Shown one piece after another: positions 23,011 to 34,610 of a DNA stretch of 64,000 nt. The DNA comes from Microbacterium sp. zg-Y1090 (GTDB lineage Bacteria; Actinomycetota; Actinomycetes; Actinomycetales; Microbacteriaceae): the NCBI RefSeq assembly GCF_030246945.1, contig NZ_CP126742.1:124001-188000 (forward strand). Direction: 5' to 3'. Position 1 is the first letter of the stretch. Each line of letters starts with the position of its first letter. Below the pieces are notes generated by a model. That model ran no database searches, was not told the DNA's origin, and worked only from the letters and a program-made list of their open reading frames with translations. The position numbers and the translations under genes are program-made.

Positions 23011-24317
23011 CGGCCGCCGCCGAGCCCGCCACCCCGTCGCTGCCCCGGCGGGGTGCCCGCCGCACGGTCACGGCGGCTCCGCGCCGAACCCTGCGGGCGC
23101 GGTACGAGGCGTCCGTCGCGCCCGTCGTCGGGCCGATCGTCGCGCCGGTCGCGCGCCGGATGGGACGCGTGCTCGGCGTCGTCACCCCGCTCGGAGCCGG
23201 CGTCGTGGTCGCGACCGTCGTCGCCGGTCTCGCCGGGGCTGTGCTGGGGTGGTGGGAGCTGACCACCCTGGCCCTGTGCGGCGTGGCCCTGCTGGCGGTG
23301 TGCGCCGGCTTTCTCATCGGACGCACCCGCTACGACGTGTCGCTGGATCTCACGCGCCAGCGCGTGGTGGTGGGAGAGCGCGCGGTGGGCAGCCTGACGC
23401 TGCGCAACCCCGGCACCCGGGCCATCCTGCCCGCGCGCGCCATCCTCCCCGTCGGGCAGGCCCGTCCGGTGTTCGAGGTGCCGCGGCTGGCACCCGGGGC
23501 CGCCCACGACGACCTCTTCGCCATTCCCACCACCCGTCGTGCCGTGCTCACCGTCGGCCCGGTCAGCGCCGTGCGCGGCGACCCGCTCGGCATCTTCCAG
23601 CGCACCCAGGCGTGGAGCGATCCGCTGGAGCTGTTCGTGCACCCGCATACGGTGGGGCTCGACGGGATGTCGGCCGGGTTCCTGCGCGATCTCGAGGGCC
23701 TTCCGACACGCGACCTGTCACGGGACGACGTGTCCTTCCACGCCCTGCGCCCCTACGCCCCGGGCGACGATCGCCGCCACGTGCACTGGCGCTCGACCGC
23801 GCGCACGGGAACGCTCATGGTGCGACAGTTCGAAGACACCCGTCGCTCGCACATCGTGGTCGCGCTGTCGCGCAACGCCGCCGAATACGCCGATCCCGAT
23901 GAGTTCGAGCTGGCCGTCTCCGCCGCCGGCTCGATCGCGGTGCAGGCGCTGCGTGACGACCGCGAGATCTCCGTGATGAGCCAGGACTTCGGCGTCCCCA
24001 CCGTCGCCGGCAGGCCGCTGCTCGATGCCCTCTCGCGCATCGAGACGGCGCACGCGGTGGCGTCGACCCCCGAGCTCGCCGCCCGCGTCAAGACCGAAGC
24101 GCTGCAGGCGAGCATCGTCGTCATGCTCACCGGCTCGCGGGTCTCCACGTCGGTGCTGCGCTCCGCCGCACGCACGCTGCCCTCGGGCGCGCGGGTGCTG
24201 GGGGTGTCCTGCACGCAGGGAGGGCCACCGGATCTGCGGCGGCTGGGGGATGCCACGGTGCTCACCCTCGGCGCCCTGTCGGATCTTCCCGTGGCGCTGC
24301 GGCGGGTGCTGGCATGA
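23007..24317 (+). CDS. DUF58 domain protein (MoxR partner)
   Basis: A 436-residue protein with two adjacent membrane helices (~residues 60-105), an extracytoplasmic or peripheral beta-rich region and the DUF58 core with DDVSFHALRPYAPGDDRRH followed by VHWRSTARTG; the R-x-x-H-W pattern defines the family. The last part resembles a VWA-like fold. DUF58 proteins are nearly always paired with MoxR and transglutaminase-like genes, as here. ATG overlaps the moxR stop (ATGA) and its own stop overlaps the next start the same way, so stoichiometric expression is likely. A function in envelope protein maturation is inferred from the cluster type. Confidence 0.92.
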   Translation: MTAAAEPATPSLPRRGARRTVTAAPRRTLRARYEASVAPVVGPIVAPVARRMGRVLGVVTPLGAGVVVATVVAGLAGAVLGWWELTTLALCGVALLAVCAGFLIGRTRYDVSLDLTRQRVVVGERAVGSLTLRNPGTRAILPARAILPVGQARPVFEVPRLAPGAAHDDLFAIPTTRRAVLTVGPVSAVRGDPLGIFQRTQAWSDPLELFVHPHTVGLDGMSAGFLRDLEGLPTRDLSRDDVSFHALRPYAPGDDRRHVHWRSTARTGTLMVRQFEDTRRSHIVVALSRNAAEYADPDEFELAVSAAGSIAVQALRDDREISVMSQDFGVPTVAGRPLLDALSRIETAHAVASTPELAARVKTEALQASIVVMLTGSRVSTSVLRSAARTLPSGARVLGVSCTQGGPPDLRRLGDATVLTLGALSDLPVALRRVLA

Positions 24318-26650
24318 CCGGCCCGCGCGCGACCCCGGTCGCCTCTCCCCGCCTGCCGGTGCGCGCCGCCGTGGACCTCGCCGCCGTGGCGGTGCTCATC
24401 GGCGTCTCCATCGTCGGGTTCGGCCCGGCCTTCGAGACCTCGTTCTTCGTCGTGACCGGCTTCGGCGCCCTCCTGATCGGCCTGGGCGTGGCCGTGGCGG
24501 GCGCGCGGCTGCGCTGGGGGCTGCTGCCGGTGGCCGCCCTCACCGTCGCGGCCTACTTCCTCTTCGGCGCCGCGCTGGCCGTCCCCGCCACCGCGCTGGG
24601 CGGGGTGGTGCCGACCCTCGACAGTCTGGTGACCCTCGCCGGCGGGGTCGTGTTCTCATGGAAGCAGTTCGTCACCGCCGTCGCGCCCTTCGAGGCATCC
24701 GACGCGTTCCTGGTCGTGCCGTATCTGTCGGTGCTGCTGACCTCGGTCATCTCGGCGTCGGTCGCCCTGCGCGCCCGGGCGTACGGCTGGGCTCTGCTGC
24801 CGGCGGGGGTGCTGCTCGTGCTGGCGATCGCGTTCGGCACCACGCAGCCCGCCGCGCCGCTCGTGCAGGGAGCCGTCTTCACGGTGGCGGCCATCGGGTG
24901 GACGGCCTACCGCCGCGCACTCGCGACGCGGCAGCAGTCCGCCGAGGCGGGCTCCATCGTGACGCAGAAGCCCGCCCGCCGCCTGATGGCCGGCGCGGTC
25001 GTGCTCATCCTCGCGGCCGGGCTCGGCGCCGGCGTCAGCGCCGCCGCGGCGCCGTCGGGCCCGCGCTACGTCGTGCGCGACGCGATCCTGCCCCCGATCG
25101 ACCTGCGGGACTACGTCAGTCCTCTGCAGTCGTTCCGCGCGTACGTGCGCGACAAGGCCGACGACACGCTGTTCACCGTCGAGGGACTGCCCGAGGGGGC
25201 ACGGGTGCGCCTGGCCACCCTCGATGCCTACGACGGCGTCATCTACAACGTGGCCAGTGAGGGCGCGGGAGCGTCGGCCAGCTTCCAGCGGCTGGGCGAT
25301 CGGGTGCCCGCCGCCGTCGACGGCGAGCAGGCCACCGTCGAGGTGGAGGTCGGCGCGCTGCGCGGCGTGTGGCTGCCCGGCGTCGGCTATCTCACCGGCA
25401 TCCGCTACGACGGCGACCGCGCCGACGACCTGCGTCGCTCGACGTTCTACAACCGCGCGACGGGCGTGGGCGTGGTCACCTCGGGGCTGCGCGAGGGTGA
25501 CCGGTACACGCTGGACGTCGTCGTTCCCCGCACCCCCACCCGAGGCGAGCTCGAGGAAGCCGCCGTCGCCCCGCTGCAGCTGCCGCCGCAGAAGAACGTG
25601 CCCGAGGGTGCCGCCTCGGTGGCGGGATCCATGGCCGGCGGAGCGTCGTCGCCCTTCGAGCAGGCCGCTGCGCTGGCGACGGCCCTGTCGACCAAGGGGT
25701 TCTTCAGTCACGGGCTCGAAGGCGAGGCCGTCTCGCGGGCCGGCCACGGATCGGAGCGCGTTCAGGCGCTGCTGGCCACGCCCGAGCGGATGGTGGGCGA
25801 TGACGAGCAGTACGCCGTGACGATGGCGCTGCTGGCGGGACAGCTCGGGCTTCCGGCCCGGGTCGTCATGGGCTTCTACCCCGACGAGGATGCCGCCGGC
25901 AGCACCTTCACCGCGACGGGCGACAACCTGCACGCCTGGGTGGAGATCGCGTTCGACGAACACGGCTGGGTGGTGTTCGATCCCACCCCGCCCGAGGATC
26001 AGATCCCCACCGACCAGCAGACCGTGCCGCAGACCCAGCTGCAGCCCCAGACCCTGCAGCCGCCGCCGCCCGCTCAGGATCCGGTGAACCTTCCGCCCGA
26101 CGTCCCCGAGGACGAAGGCGCGGACGACGAGGACGACGAGGGGGCCTTCGCCTGGCTGGGCGTGCTGGGTCTCATCGCCGCCGCGGTGGGGCTGCTGCTC
26201 GTGCTGGCGGCGCCGTTCCTGGCCGTGCTGCTGCTGAAGCTGCTGCGCTACCGGCGTCGCCGCGGGCGGGGCGCGCCGTCGGAGCGGGCGCAGGGCGCAT
26301 GGGACGAGATCGTCGACACCGCGCGCGACCTCGGCGCGAAGCCGCCCACCGGCGGCACGCGCCGTGAGGACGCGCGCGAGGTGGCGGAGGCGCTCACGGC
26401 GCCCGGGGTGGTCGTCGTGGCCGAGCGTGCGGACGCCGGGATCTTCGGCCCGGGAGAGCCGGCCGACGAGGACGTCGAGGCGCTGTGGCGCGACGTCGAC
26501 GAGGTCATCGGGGGCCTGCGCGGCTCGGTCGGGTTCTGGCGTCGGCTACGATCGCGGCTGAGCCTGCGGTCGCTGCTGTCGCCTGCGGGCGCGCACCGCC
26601 GCACCCCCCGAGGCGGCACTTCACCCGCCGCTGTGAAGGAGCAGCCATGA
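24314..26650 (+). CDS. TgpA-like transglutaminase-fold membrane protein, catalytic Cys replaced
   Basis: A 778-residue membrane protein: ~7 N-terminal helices (residues ~12-250), an extracytoplasmic region, a transglutaminase-like core (~480-560), a Pro/Gln-rich linker (QTQLQPQTLQPPPP), one more helix (~610-640) and a ~130-residue cytoplasmic tail. In the core the family's G-D-C-E-Q-Y motif reads GDDEQYAVTMALLA, so Asp497 stands where the nucleophilic Cys is expected. The His (DNLHAWVEI) and the Asp of FDPTPPED are kept. Canonical catalysis is therefore unlikely and a binding or structural role is more probable. I have an impression that related actinobacterial proteins also lack the Cys, but could not check. 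Start and stop both overlap neighbours (ATGA). Confidence 0.9.
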   Translation: MTGPRATPVASPRLPVRAAVDLAAVAVLIGVSIVGFGPAFETSFFVVTGFGALLIGLGVAVAGARLRWGLLPVAALTVAAYFLFGAALAVPATALGGVVPTLDSLVTLAGGVVFSWKQFVTAVAPFEASDAFLVVPYLSVLLTSVISASVALRARAYGWALLPAGVLLVLAIAFGTTQPAAPLVQGAVFTVAAIGWTAYRRALATRQQSAEAGSIVTQKPARRLMAGAVVLILAAGLGAGVSAAAAPSGPRYVVRDAILPPIDLRDYVSPLQSFRAYVRDKADDTLFTVEGLPEGARVRLATLDAYDGVIYNVASEGAGASASFQRLGDRVPAAVDGEQATVEVEVGALRGVWLPGVGYLTGIRYDGDRADDLRRSTFYNRATGVGVVTSGLREGDRYTLDVVVPRTPTRGELEEAAVAPLQLPPQKNVPEGAASVAGSMAGGASSPFEQAAALATALSTKGFFSHGLEGEAVSRAGHGSERVQALLATPERMVGDDEQYAVTMALLAGQLGLPARVVMGFYPDEDAAGSTFTATGDNLHAWVEIAFDEHGWVVFDPTPPEDQIPTDQQTVPQTQLQPQTLQPPPPAQDPVNLPPDVPEDEGADDEDDEGAFAWLGVLGLIAAAVGLLLVLAAPFLAVLLLKLLRYRRRRGRGAPSERAQGAWDEIVDTARDLGAKPPTGGTRREDAREVAEALTAPGVVVVAERADAGIFGPGEPADEDVEALWRDVDEVIGGLRGSVGFWRRLRSRLSLRSLLSPAGAHRRTPRGGTSPAAVKEQP

Positions 26651-28158
26651 CCGCACCACGCCCTGAGCCGGCCAGGCATCGCCCTGGCGGCGCCTACGCC
26701 GTGGCCGCCCCGCACGGCCTGGCGCTGCTGGCCGCCGAGGCCGAGGTGGCGGTCGTGGAAGGGGTGTGGCGGGTGCTCGCCGCCGGCGGAGGCCCCGGCG
26801 ACGTGCTCGATGCCGCCACCGGTGCAGGTGGACGTTTCGCCGACCTGCCGCCGCTGGCGCTGCTGTTCACCGGTGACCCTGCCCGCGTGCTGCTGCGAGG
26901 GGCGGTGGAAGCGCGCGTCACCGACGCCGCCGGGCGCACCTGCGTGCTCAGCGGGGCGGGGGTCGCGACGTGGGCGGAACACGTCGTCGCCGACGCGCAC
27001 GCCGTGACCCTGACGGTGCTCCCTGCCGAGGCGGACACCGCCCCCGGGCTGCCGCTCGTCGACGGCGTTGCACGCGCCGACGCCATCACCGTGGAGCTGC
27101 GCTCCGCGAGCGTGGATGACGGCGACGCGCGCGCGGACGTCTCTGCTGCGGGCGCGGCCGGCGCCGGCACTCGGGCGGATGCCGCGCCTGTGGATGCCGC
27201 GCCTGCTGCGGATGCCGCGTCTGTCGCGGCGGCTCCGCCTGTCGCGGGCGCGGCTGCGCCCGGAGGTCTCGCTGCCGCCGGGGTGCCGGTCGCCGGCATC
27301 CTCGCCGAGGTTCCCGCCTGGGTGACCGGAGACGTGGAGGCGGCGACGCCCCACCATGCCGTCGCACCCGGCGCTGGCGGCGCGCCCGCCGGTGACGACG
27401 GCCCCGCCGCCGCCTCCGGGGAAGGTGCCGTGGCCGCCGATTCCGAGGGCACGCCGACCGGTGGTGACGCCGAGCCGCTCGACACCGTGAAGTCGGACAG
27501 CCGCGGGCGGTTCGCGCATCTGTGGGGGGAGACGGTGATGTCCTCGGTGGCCGCCGCCGCCGTGGCCGAACCCGCCGAGGACGACGCCGCCGCACCCGAC
27601 GCCGGGGCGCGCCCGGCGGCAGCGGATGCCGCAGCGCCGACGCCGCCGATCGGAGCCCCCGCCATCGAGCCGGCCGCCCCCGATGCCGCGGCCGGCCCGC
27701 CGCTCGTCCGGGCGGGCGACCACGACGGGGCCACACTCTCCCTCGCCGCGGCACGGGCCCTGCGCGCCCAGCGCGCCGGCGACCTGCCGCCCGTGCCCGC
27801 TCCGCCCGTGCCCGGCCCGCCCGCGGTGGGGAGGCTGGAGCTGTCGACCGGCCGCACCCTGCTGCTGGATCGGGACGTGGTCATCGGGCGTCGCCCCCGC
27901 GCGACCCGCGTGGGCGGCGAGGCGCCGCAGCTGATCACGGTGGAAAGCCCCAGCCAGGACATCTCCCGCAGTCACATCGAGGTGCGGCGCGAGGGCGAGT
28001 CCGCTGTGGTGGTGGACCTCGACACCACCAACGGCACGGTCCTGCATCGCGACGGGGTGAGCCCGATGCGCCTGCATCCGGGGGAGGCGACGATCCTGCT
28101 CGACGGCGACGCGCTCGACCTCGGCGATGAGGTCACCGTCACCTACCGGGAGGGTTGA
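26647..28158 (+). CDS. FHA domain protein with Ala-rich linker
   Basis: A 503-residue protein. An N-terminal conserved region (~10-130) precedes a long Ala/Pro/Asp-rich, probably disordered linker (~150-385). The C-terminal FHA domain (~395-500) has VIGRRP, the phosphothreonine-binding DISRSHIEV and DTTNGTVLHRDG. FHA domains bind phosphothreonine, so it is the natural substrate or adaptor of the kinase encoded next. ATG 26647 has GAAGGAG upstream and overlaps the preceding stop. In comparable clusters a PP2C phosphatase often lies before the FHA gene; none is present here. Confidence 0.93.
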   Translation: MTAPRPEPARHRPGGAYAVAAPHGLALLAAEAEVAVVEGVWRVLAAGGGPGDVLDAATGAGGRFADLPPLALLFTGDPARVLLRGAVEARVTDAAGRTCVLSGAGVATWAEHVVADAHAVTLTVLPAEADTAPGLPLVDGVARADAITVELRSASVDDGDARADVSAAGAAGAGTRADAAPVDAAPAADAASVAAAPPVAGAAAPGGLAAAGVPVAGILAEVPAWVTGDVEAATPHHAVAPGAGGAPAGDDGPAAASGEGAVAADSEGTPTGGDAEPLDTVKSDSRGRFAHLWGETVMSSVAAAAVAEPAEDDAAAPDAGARPAAADAAAPTPPIGAPAIEPAAPDAAAGPPLVRAGDHDGATLSLAAARALRAQRAGDLPPVPAPPVPGPPAVGRLELSTGRTLLLDRDVVIGRRPRATRVGGEAPQLITVESPSQDISRSHIEVRREGESAVVVDLDTTNGTVLHRDGVSPMRLHPGEATILLDGDALDLGDEVTVTYREG

Positions 28159-29846
28159 TGAGCGCCGCGCGCCTTCCCGCCTCGCCTCCGGAGCTCCCCG
28201 GATTCACCTACCGGGAGCTGCTGGGCTCGGGTGGCTTCGCCGACGTGTTCCTCTACGACCAGGCGCTGCCCCAGCGGCGCGTGGCCGTGAAGGTGCTGCT
28301 GGCGGACCGCCTCAGCCAGGGCTCGCTGGACGACTTCGCCGCCGAAGCCAACATCATGGCGCAGCTGTCGACCCATCCCGCGATCGTCACCATCTATCAG
28401 GCGGGCGTCTCCGACGACGGCCGGCCGTACCTGGTCATGGAGTACTGCTCCCGACCCAACCTGCAGGCGCGCTACCGCCGCGAACCGTTCTCGCTGGCCG
28501 AGGCGCTGCGCGTCGGCGTGCAGGTGGCGGCTGCCGTCGAGACGGCGCACCGCGCCGGCATCCTGCATCGCGACATCAAGCCCGCCAATATTCTCGTGAC
28601 GGAATACAACCGTCCCGCTCTCACCGACTTCGGCATCGCCACGGCCGCCGACACCGACGCCGAGCTGACCGGCATGTCGATCCCGTGGTCGCCGCCCGAG
28701 GCGTTCGCCGAGGCCGGATCGCCGGGCGTCGCGGGAGACGTCTACGCACTGGGCGCCACGGTGTACACGCTGCTGGCGGGCCGCTCGCCATTCGAGCTGC
28801 CGGGCGAGCGCAACGGCAGCGCCGATCTCATCCAGCGCGCCCTCACGATGGCCCTGCCGCCGCTCGGTCGCGCCGACGCGCCGGCGTCGCTGCAGCGGGT
28901 GCTCGAGCGATCGATGGCCACGGCCCCGGCCGATCGCTACGCCAGCGCGCTCGATTTCGCGCGCGCGCTGCAGCGGGTGCAGCTCGAGCTGAACATGGCC
29001 GCCACTCCCATCGACGTCATCGACGACAGCGCCCCCGAGGCTCACGATGACGACGACGACGGCGCACTCACCCGCATCCGCGGGATCGTCAGCATCGATC
29101 CGTCGCTGCCGCCGCCCGTCGTGCGGCCCTCCGGGGCGACCGCGCCGGTGGCCGCGACGACGGCGCCGCCGGCGGGCACCACCGTGGGCGCGACGATGCT
29201 GCGCCCGGGCGCCGGCGTCCCCGTGTGGCAGAGCGCTCCGCCGGAGGCGACGGTGCGCCGGTCCGCTCCGCTCGGGGCGCTGCGCGACGCGGCGCCTGCG
29301 CCCGCCTTCCACGAGCCCGCTCCCGCGGGGGTGGATGCCGCCGGCGGGCACACCGCCCCCGCCGATCCCGCCGCCTCCGACGGCGCCGACGGCGCCGACG
29401 GCGCGGAGGCTGCGCCGGCCCGGCCACGCCGGACGGGCGCGCTCGTCGGCGGCATCCTCGCGGCTGTCGTCGTGCTCGGTGGCGCCGGCATCGCGGTGGC
29501 CGCGGGGGCGGGACTGCTCGCCCCGGCGCCGGAGCCGTCAGCCGCCCCGGCCGACGAGGAAGGGCCGGTGGACATCCTGCCCGGGGGTGGGGTTCCGGCG
29601 GTGGCCGAGCTCACCGGCACCGTCGAGGGCGACAGGGTGGTCTTCGCCTGGCGCAACGGAGCGGCCGAAGAGGGCGACTCGTTCCTGTGGGGGGTGCAGC
29701 GACTGGGGGAGGACACCAAGCTGCAGTCCACGACCGACACCACGGTCACCGTCCCGGCGGAGCCGGGCGGCCGCACCTGCATCGAGGTCACCCTGGTGCG
29801 CGCCGATCGGCAGAGCTCGCCGACCGCCGAGGTCTGCGCGTCCTGA
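28158..29846 (+). CDS. Membrane Ser/Thr protein kinase with extracytoplasmic FN3-like domain
   Basis: A 562-residue PknB-type kinase. The catalytic domain (~15-275) has the Gly loop LGSGGFADVF, VAVKVLL (Lys), HRDIKPANILV (catalytic Asp139) and DFGIA; the activation segment is DTDAELTGMSIPWSPPEA. A Pro/Ala-rich juxtamembrane region follows, then one membrane helix (~430-455) and a ~95-residue outer domain (VVFAWRNGAAEEGDSFLW, two Cys) with the strand pattern of a fibronectin type III fold in place of PASTA repeats. ATG 28158 overlaps the FHA stop (TGATG). Substrates probably include the upstream FHA protein. It ends the operon and converges on the next gene with a 2-nt gap. Confidence 0.93.
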   Translation: MSAARLPASPPELPGFTYRELLGSGGFADVFLYDQALPQRRVAVKVLLADRLSQGSLDDFAAEANIMAQLSTHPAIVTIYQAGVSDDGRPYLVMEYCSRPNLQARYRREPFSLAEALRVGVQVAAAVETAHRAGILHRDIKPANILVTEYNRPALTDFGIATAADTDAELTGMSIPWSPPEAFAEAGSPGVAGDVYALGATVYTLLAGRSPFELPGERNGSADLIQRALTMALPPLGRADAPASLQRVLERSMATAPADRYASALDFARALQRVQLELNMAATPIDVIDDSAPEAHDDDDDGALTRIRGIVSIDPSLPPPVVRPSGATAPVAATTAPPAGTTVGATMLRPGAGVPVWQSAPPEATVRRSAPLGALRDAAPAPAFHEPAPAGVDAAGGHTAPADPAASDGADGADGAEAAPARPRRTGALVGGILAAVVVLGGAGIAVAAGAGLLAPAPEPSAAPADEEGPVDILPGGGVPAVAELTGTVEGDRVVFAWRNGAAEEGDSFLWGVQRLGEDTKLQSTTDTTVTVPAEPGGRTCIEVTLVRADRQSSPTAEVCAS

Positions 29847-29848
29847 GA

Positions 29849-30343
29849 TCAGGATGCCCGGGTGGGCACCGGTCCGGTGTCGCCGGTGTGGCTGAGGACC
29901 TTCACGATCACGCCGCGGCGGCGCAGCTCGGCGATCGTGCGGGATTCCTCGTCGACGTCGCGGCCCAGGGCGTGCACGGTGGCGACCACGACGACGTCTC
30001 CGCGCGAAAGCCGTCCGAACAGCCGGGTGAGGCGCTCCTGCCAGGTCTCCATCGTCTCGGGCGCGGGGTGGCGGAACCCTTCGATCGGCACGCCGAAACG
30101 GGACAGCTCGTCGCGCTGCTGCACGATGCTGGGCATGTCGTCGCGGGCGACCACGAGCCCCACGAGCCGCGATCCGGCGGGGCGGGCGAGCCACCAGTCC
30201 CGCGACTGCTCGAGGTCCCGGAACGCCGGCGGCAGGGCGTCGGGCTCCACGGGCAGGGCGATGGACTCGGCGTAGTCCGCCGGTGCCCGGTGCTGGTCGT
30301 CGAGGCCGGGCGCGGGATCCTGCGGCGTGACATCGATCATCAT
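29849..30343 (-). CDS. Resolvase-like protein lacking the catalytic serine
   Basis: A 164-residue protein whose second half follows the serine-recombinase N-terminal fold: GSRLVGLVVARD aligns with the usual IGYARVS strand, QQRDELSRFGV with LQRDAL--AG, GDVVVVATVHALGRDVDE with GDTLVVWKLDRLGRSLRD, and TIAELRRRGV with -VEELRERGI. The catalytic Ser of YARVS is absent and the Arg of LDRLGRS is Ala. There is no C-terminal helix-turn-helix. It therefore cannot act as a recombinase and is probably a domesticated fold of unknown role. The ATG at 30343 or, with better spacing from AAGGAG, 30340 is the start. I see no inverted repeats or mobile-element ends nearby. Confidence 0.7.
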   Translation of the reverse strand: MMIDVTPQDPAPGLDDQHRAPADYAESIALPVEPDALPPAFRDLEQSRDWWLARPAGSRLVGLVVARDDMPSIVQQRDELSRFGVPIEGFRHPAPETMETWQERLTRLFGRLSRGDVVVVATVHALGRDVDEESRTIAELRRRGVIVKVLSHTGDTGPVPTRAS

Positions 30344-30389
30344 GGGCTCCTTCGTCCCTTCCATTCTGGCGCAGGGCACCGCGCGATCC

Positions 30390-32141
30390 TCATTCGTCCT
30401 CGCCGCTCAGCCGCAGGCGCAGACTGAGCTCCTCGGCATCCAGCTCCGCCAGGGCGTGACGCAGCGCCTCCGAGCCGAGGCCGCTGCGCGACAGCTCTCC
30501 GAGGCGGTCCCTCATGACCGCAATCAGTCGAAGTCGCAGCTCCAGCCGGTCGCGCACCATCACGGTGTCGTCGTCGTCGGGCGCCGCCGCCATCCGCGCG
30601 CCGGCGTGTTCGAGCAGCTCCGGCGGAAAGGGTGTCCCGTCGGCGCGTCGCAGCGCGTTGCCGGCCAGCGCCTGCTGCGCCGCCCTCCGCAGCTCGGCGT
30701 CGATGCGCTCCTGCTCTTCGCGTGACCGCACGCCGGACTCGGGCGGCAGCCTCAGCAGCCGCGTGAAGAACGGCAGGGTGAGCCCCTGCACGAGCAGGCT
30801 GATGAGGGCGACGAGGAACGCGGTGAGGATCAGCAGCTCGCGCGCCGGCGTCTCGCGCGGCAGGGTCTGGGCCGCGGCGAGCGTGACCACGCCGCGCATG
30901 CCCGCCCACACGATCACCCCGCCGTGCTTCCAGCCGATCGGCGACGCCTGGTAGTAGTCGATGTCGGCGAACGAGCGGGCCACGCGACGGCGCCACGTCG
31001 CCAGTCGGCGCTCGACGCGGGGCCGGTCGACTCTGCGGCCACGTCGGTCGACGGCGCGCGGCGGCGGGTCGTCGAGATAGGTCTCCTCGTAGGCGTCGAT
31101 GCGGGCGTCGATGGCCCCCAGCCGGGCGCGCTGCGCGCCGTGGGCGCGCCGCCCCTGCACCAGCACCAGGAGCGACACCCAGCCGGTGCGCATGACCAGC
31201 ACGATCACCAGCGCACCCGCCGCCAGCAGCAGAGCCCGCTGGGGGCCGTTCTGCTCCGCGAGGTTCTGCTCCCACAGGTCCTTCAGCTCCAGACCCATGA
31301 TGAGGAAGACCGCGCCCTCGAGAACGAGTTCGATCGTGCGCCAGTTGAGCCGGTCCGACATCCGCTGCTCCGCGGTGAACCATCGCGCCGATCCCTGGCC
31401 GGTGACGATGCCGGCGACGACGGCGGCCACGAGGCCGGAGCCGCCGAGCTGCTCGGTGGGCAGGTATGCCGCGAACGGGACGGCGAACCCGATCGCGGTG
31501 TTGGCCGCGGAGTGGCCCACCCAGGCGCGGAAGCGCAGGGTGAGAAAGCCCACGAGCGCGCCGAGGACGACCGCGATGAACACCCCCCAGGCGAACGCCG
31601 CCGCGAACTCGCCCGCGGCGACCGCTCCTCCGGTCGCGGCGGCGGCGATCGCGGTGCGCAGCAGCACGAGGGACGTGGCGTCATTGAGCAGGCTCTCGCC
31701 CTCGAGCATCGTCACGACCCGCCGCGACAGGCCCAGCTGCTTCACGATCGACGTCGCCACGGCATCCGTCGGGCTGAGGATCGCGCCGAGCGCGATCGAC
31801 AGCAGCAGGCCGAGCTCCGGGATCGCCCAGAGGAAGAACGCGGCCAGCGCGAGGGTCGTCAGGACCACCAGCACCACCGACAGCCCGGAGATGGGAGTGA
31901 GGTCCCGGCGAAACTCGATCGCCGGCAGCGACACCGCCGCCGAGTACAGCAGTGGGGGCAGGATGCCGACGAGGATGATCTCCGGGTCGATCACGACCGC
32001 CGGCACGAACGGCAGCAGGCTCACGCCCAGTCCCACGACGACCAGCAGCAGCGGGCCCGCGATGTTCACCCGGGGGGCCAGCGCCGTCGCCGTGGCGATC
32101 ACGACCACGCCGAGGATCGCCAGCATGAGGACCATGTCCAC
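30390..32141 (-). CDS. Na+/H+ antiporter, CPA1 family
   Basis: A 583-residue cation:proton antiporter with ~12 helices over residues ~5-420 and a long hydrophilic C-terminal tail (~160 residues). CPA1 marks are ILPPLLYSAAVSLP in helix 4, ALGAILSPTDAVATSIVKQL and MLEGESLLNDATSLVLL in the ion-binding core with its Asp residues. The likely role is pH and Na+ homeostasis at the plasma membrane. I chose GTG 32141 because GGAGG lies 8 nt upstream; ATG 32135 is an alternative two codons in. It is divergent from the UvrA-like gene across ~97 nt. Confidence 0.92.
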   Translation of the reverse strand: MDMVLMLAILGVVVIATATALAPRVNIAGPLLLVVVGLGVSLLPFVPAVVIDPEIILVGILPPLLYSAAVSLPAIEFRRDLTPISGLSVVLVVLTTLALAAFFLWAIPELGLLLSIALGAILSPTDAVATSIVKQLGLSRRVVTMLEGESLLNDATSLVLLRTAIAAAATGGAVAAGEFAAAFAWGVFIAVVLGALVGFLTLRFRAWVGHSAANTAIGFAVPFAAYLPTEQLGGSGLVAAVVAGIVTGQGSARWFTAEQRMSDRLNWRTIELVLEGAVFLIMGLELKDLWEQNLAEQNGPQRALLLAAGALVIVLVMRTGWVSLLVLVQGRRAHGAQRARLGAIDARIDAYEETYLDDPPPRAVDRRGRRVDRPRVERRLATWRRRVARSFADIDYYQASPIGWKHGGVIVWAGMRGVVTLAAAQTLPRETPARELLILTAFLVALISLLVQGLTLPFFTRLLRLPPESGVRSREEQERIDAELRRAAQQALAGNALRRADGTPFPPELLEHAGARMAAAPDDDDTVMVRDRLELRLRLIAVMRDRLGELSRSGLGSEALRHALAELDAEELSLRLRLSGEDE

Positions 32142-32238
32142 GGGCACCACCTCCGTGATGATTGTGCCCCCTCGAGGGCGATCGGGGACTGCGGCTGTCC
32201 GCGGTGACGGGCACACTGGGTTCGGAGAGGAGATGCCG

Positions 32239-34602
<2,364 letters not shown>

Positions 34603-34610
34603 GGAGCGTG

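Noticed and set aside
28155..28157. TTG 28155 as start of the kinase
   Set aside because: The adjacent ATG 28158 is a better start and gives the usual TGATG coupling to the FHA gene.
29849..30343. Mobile element or active site-specific recombinase
   Set aside because: Catalytic Ser and HTH are missing and there are no flanking inverted repeats, target duplications or cargo genes.
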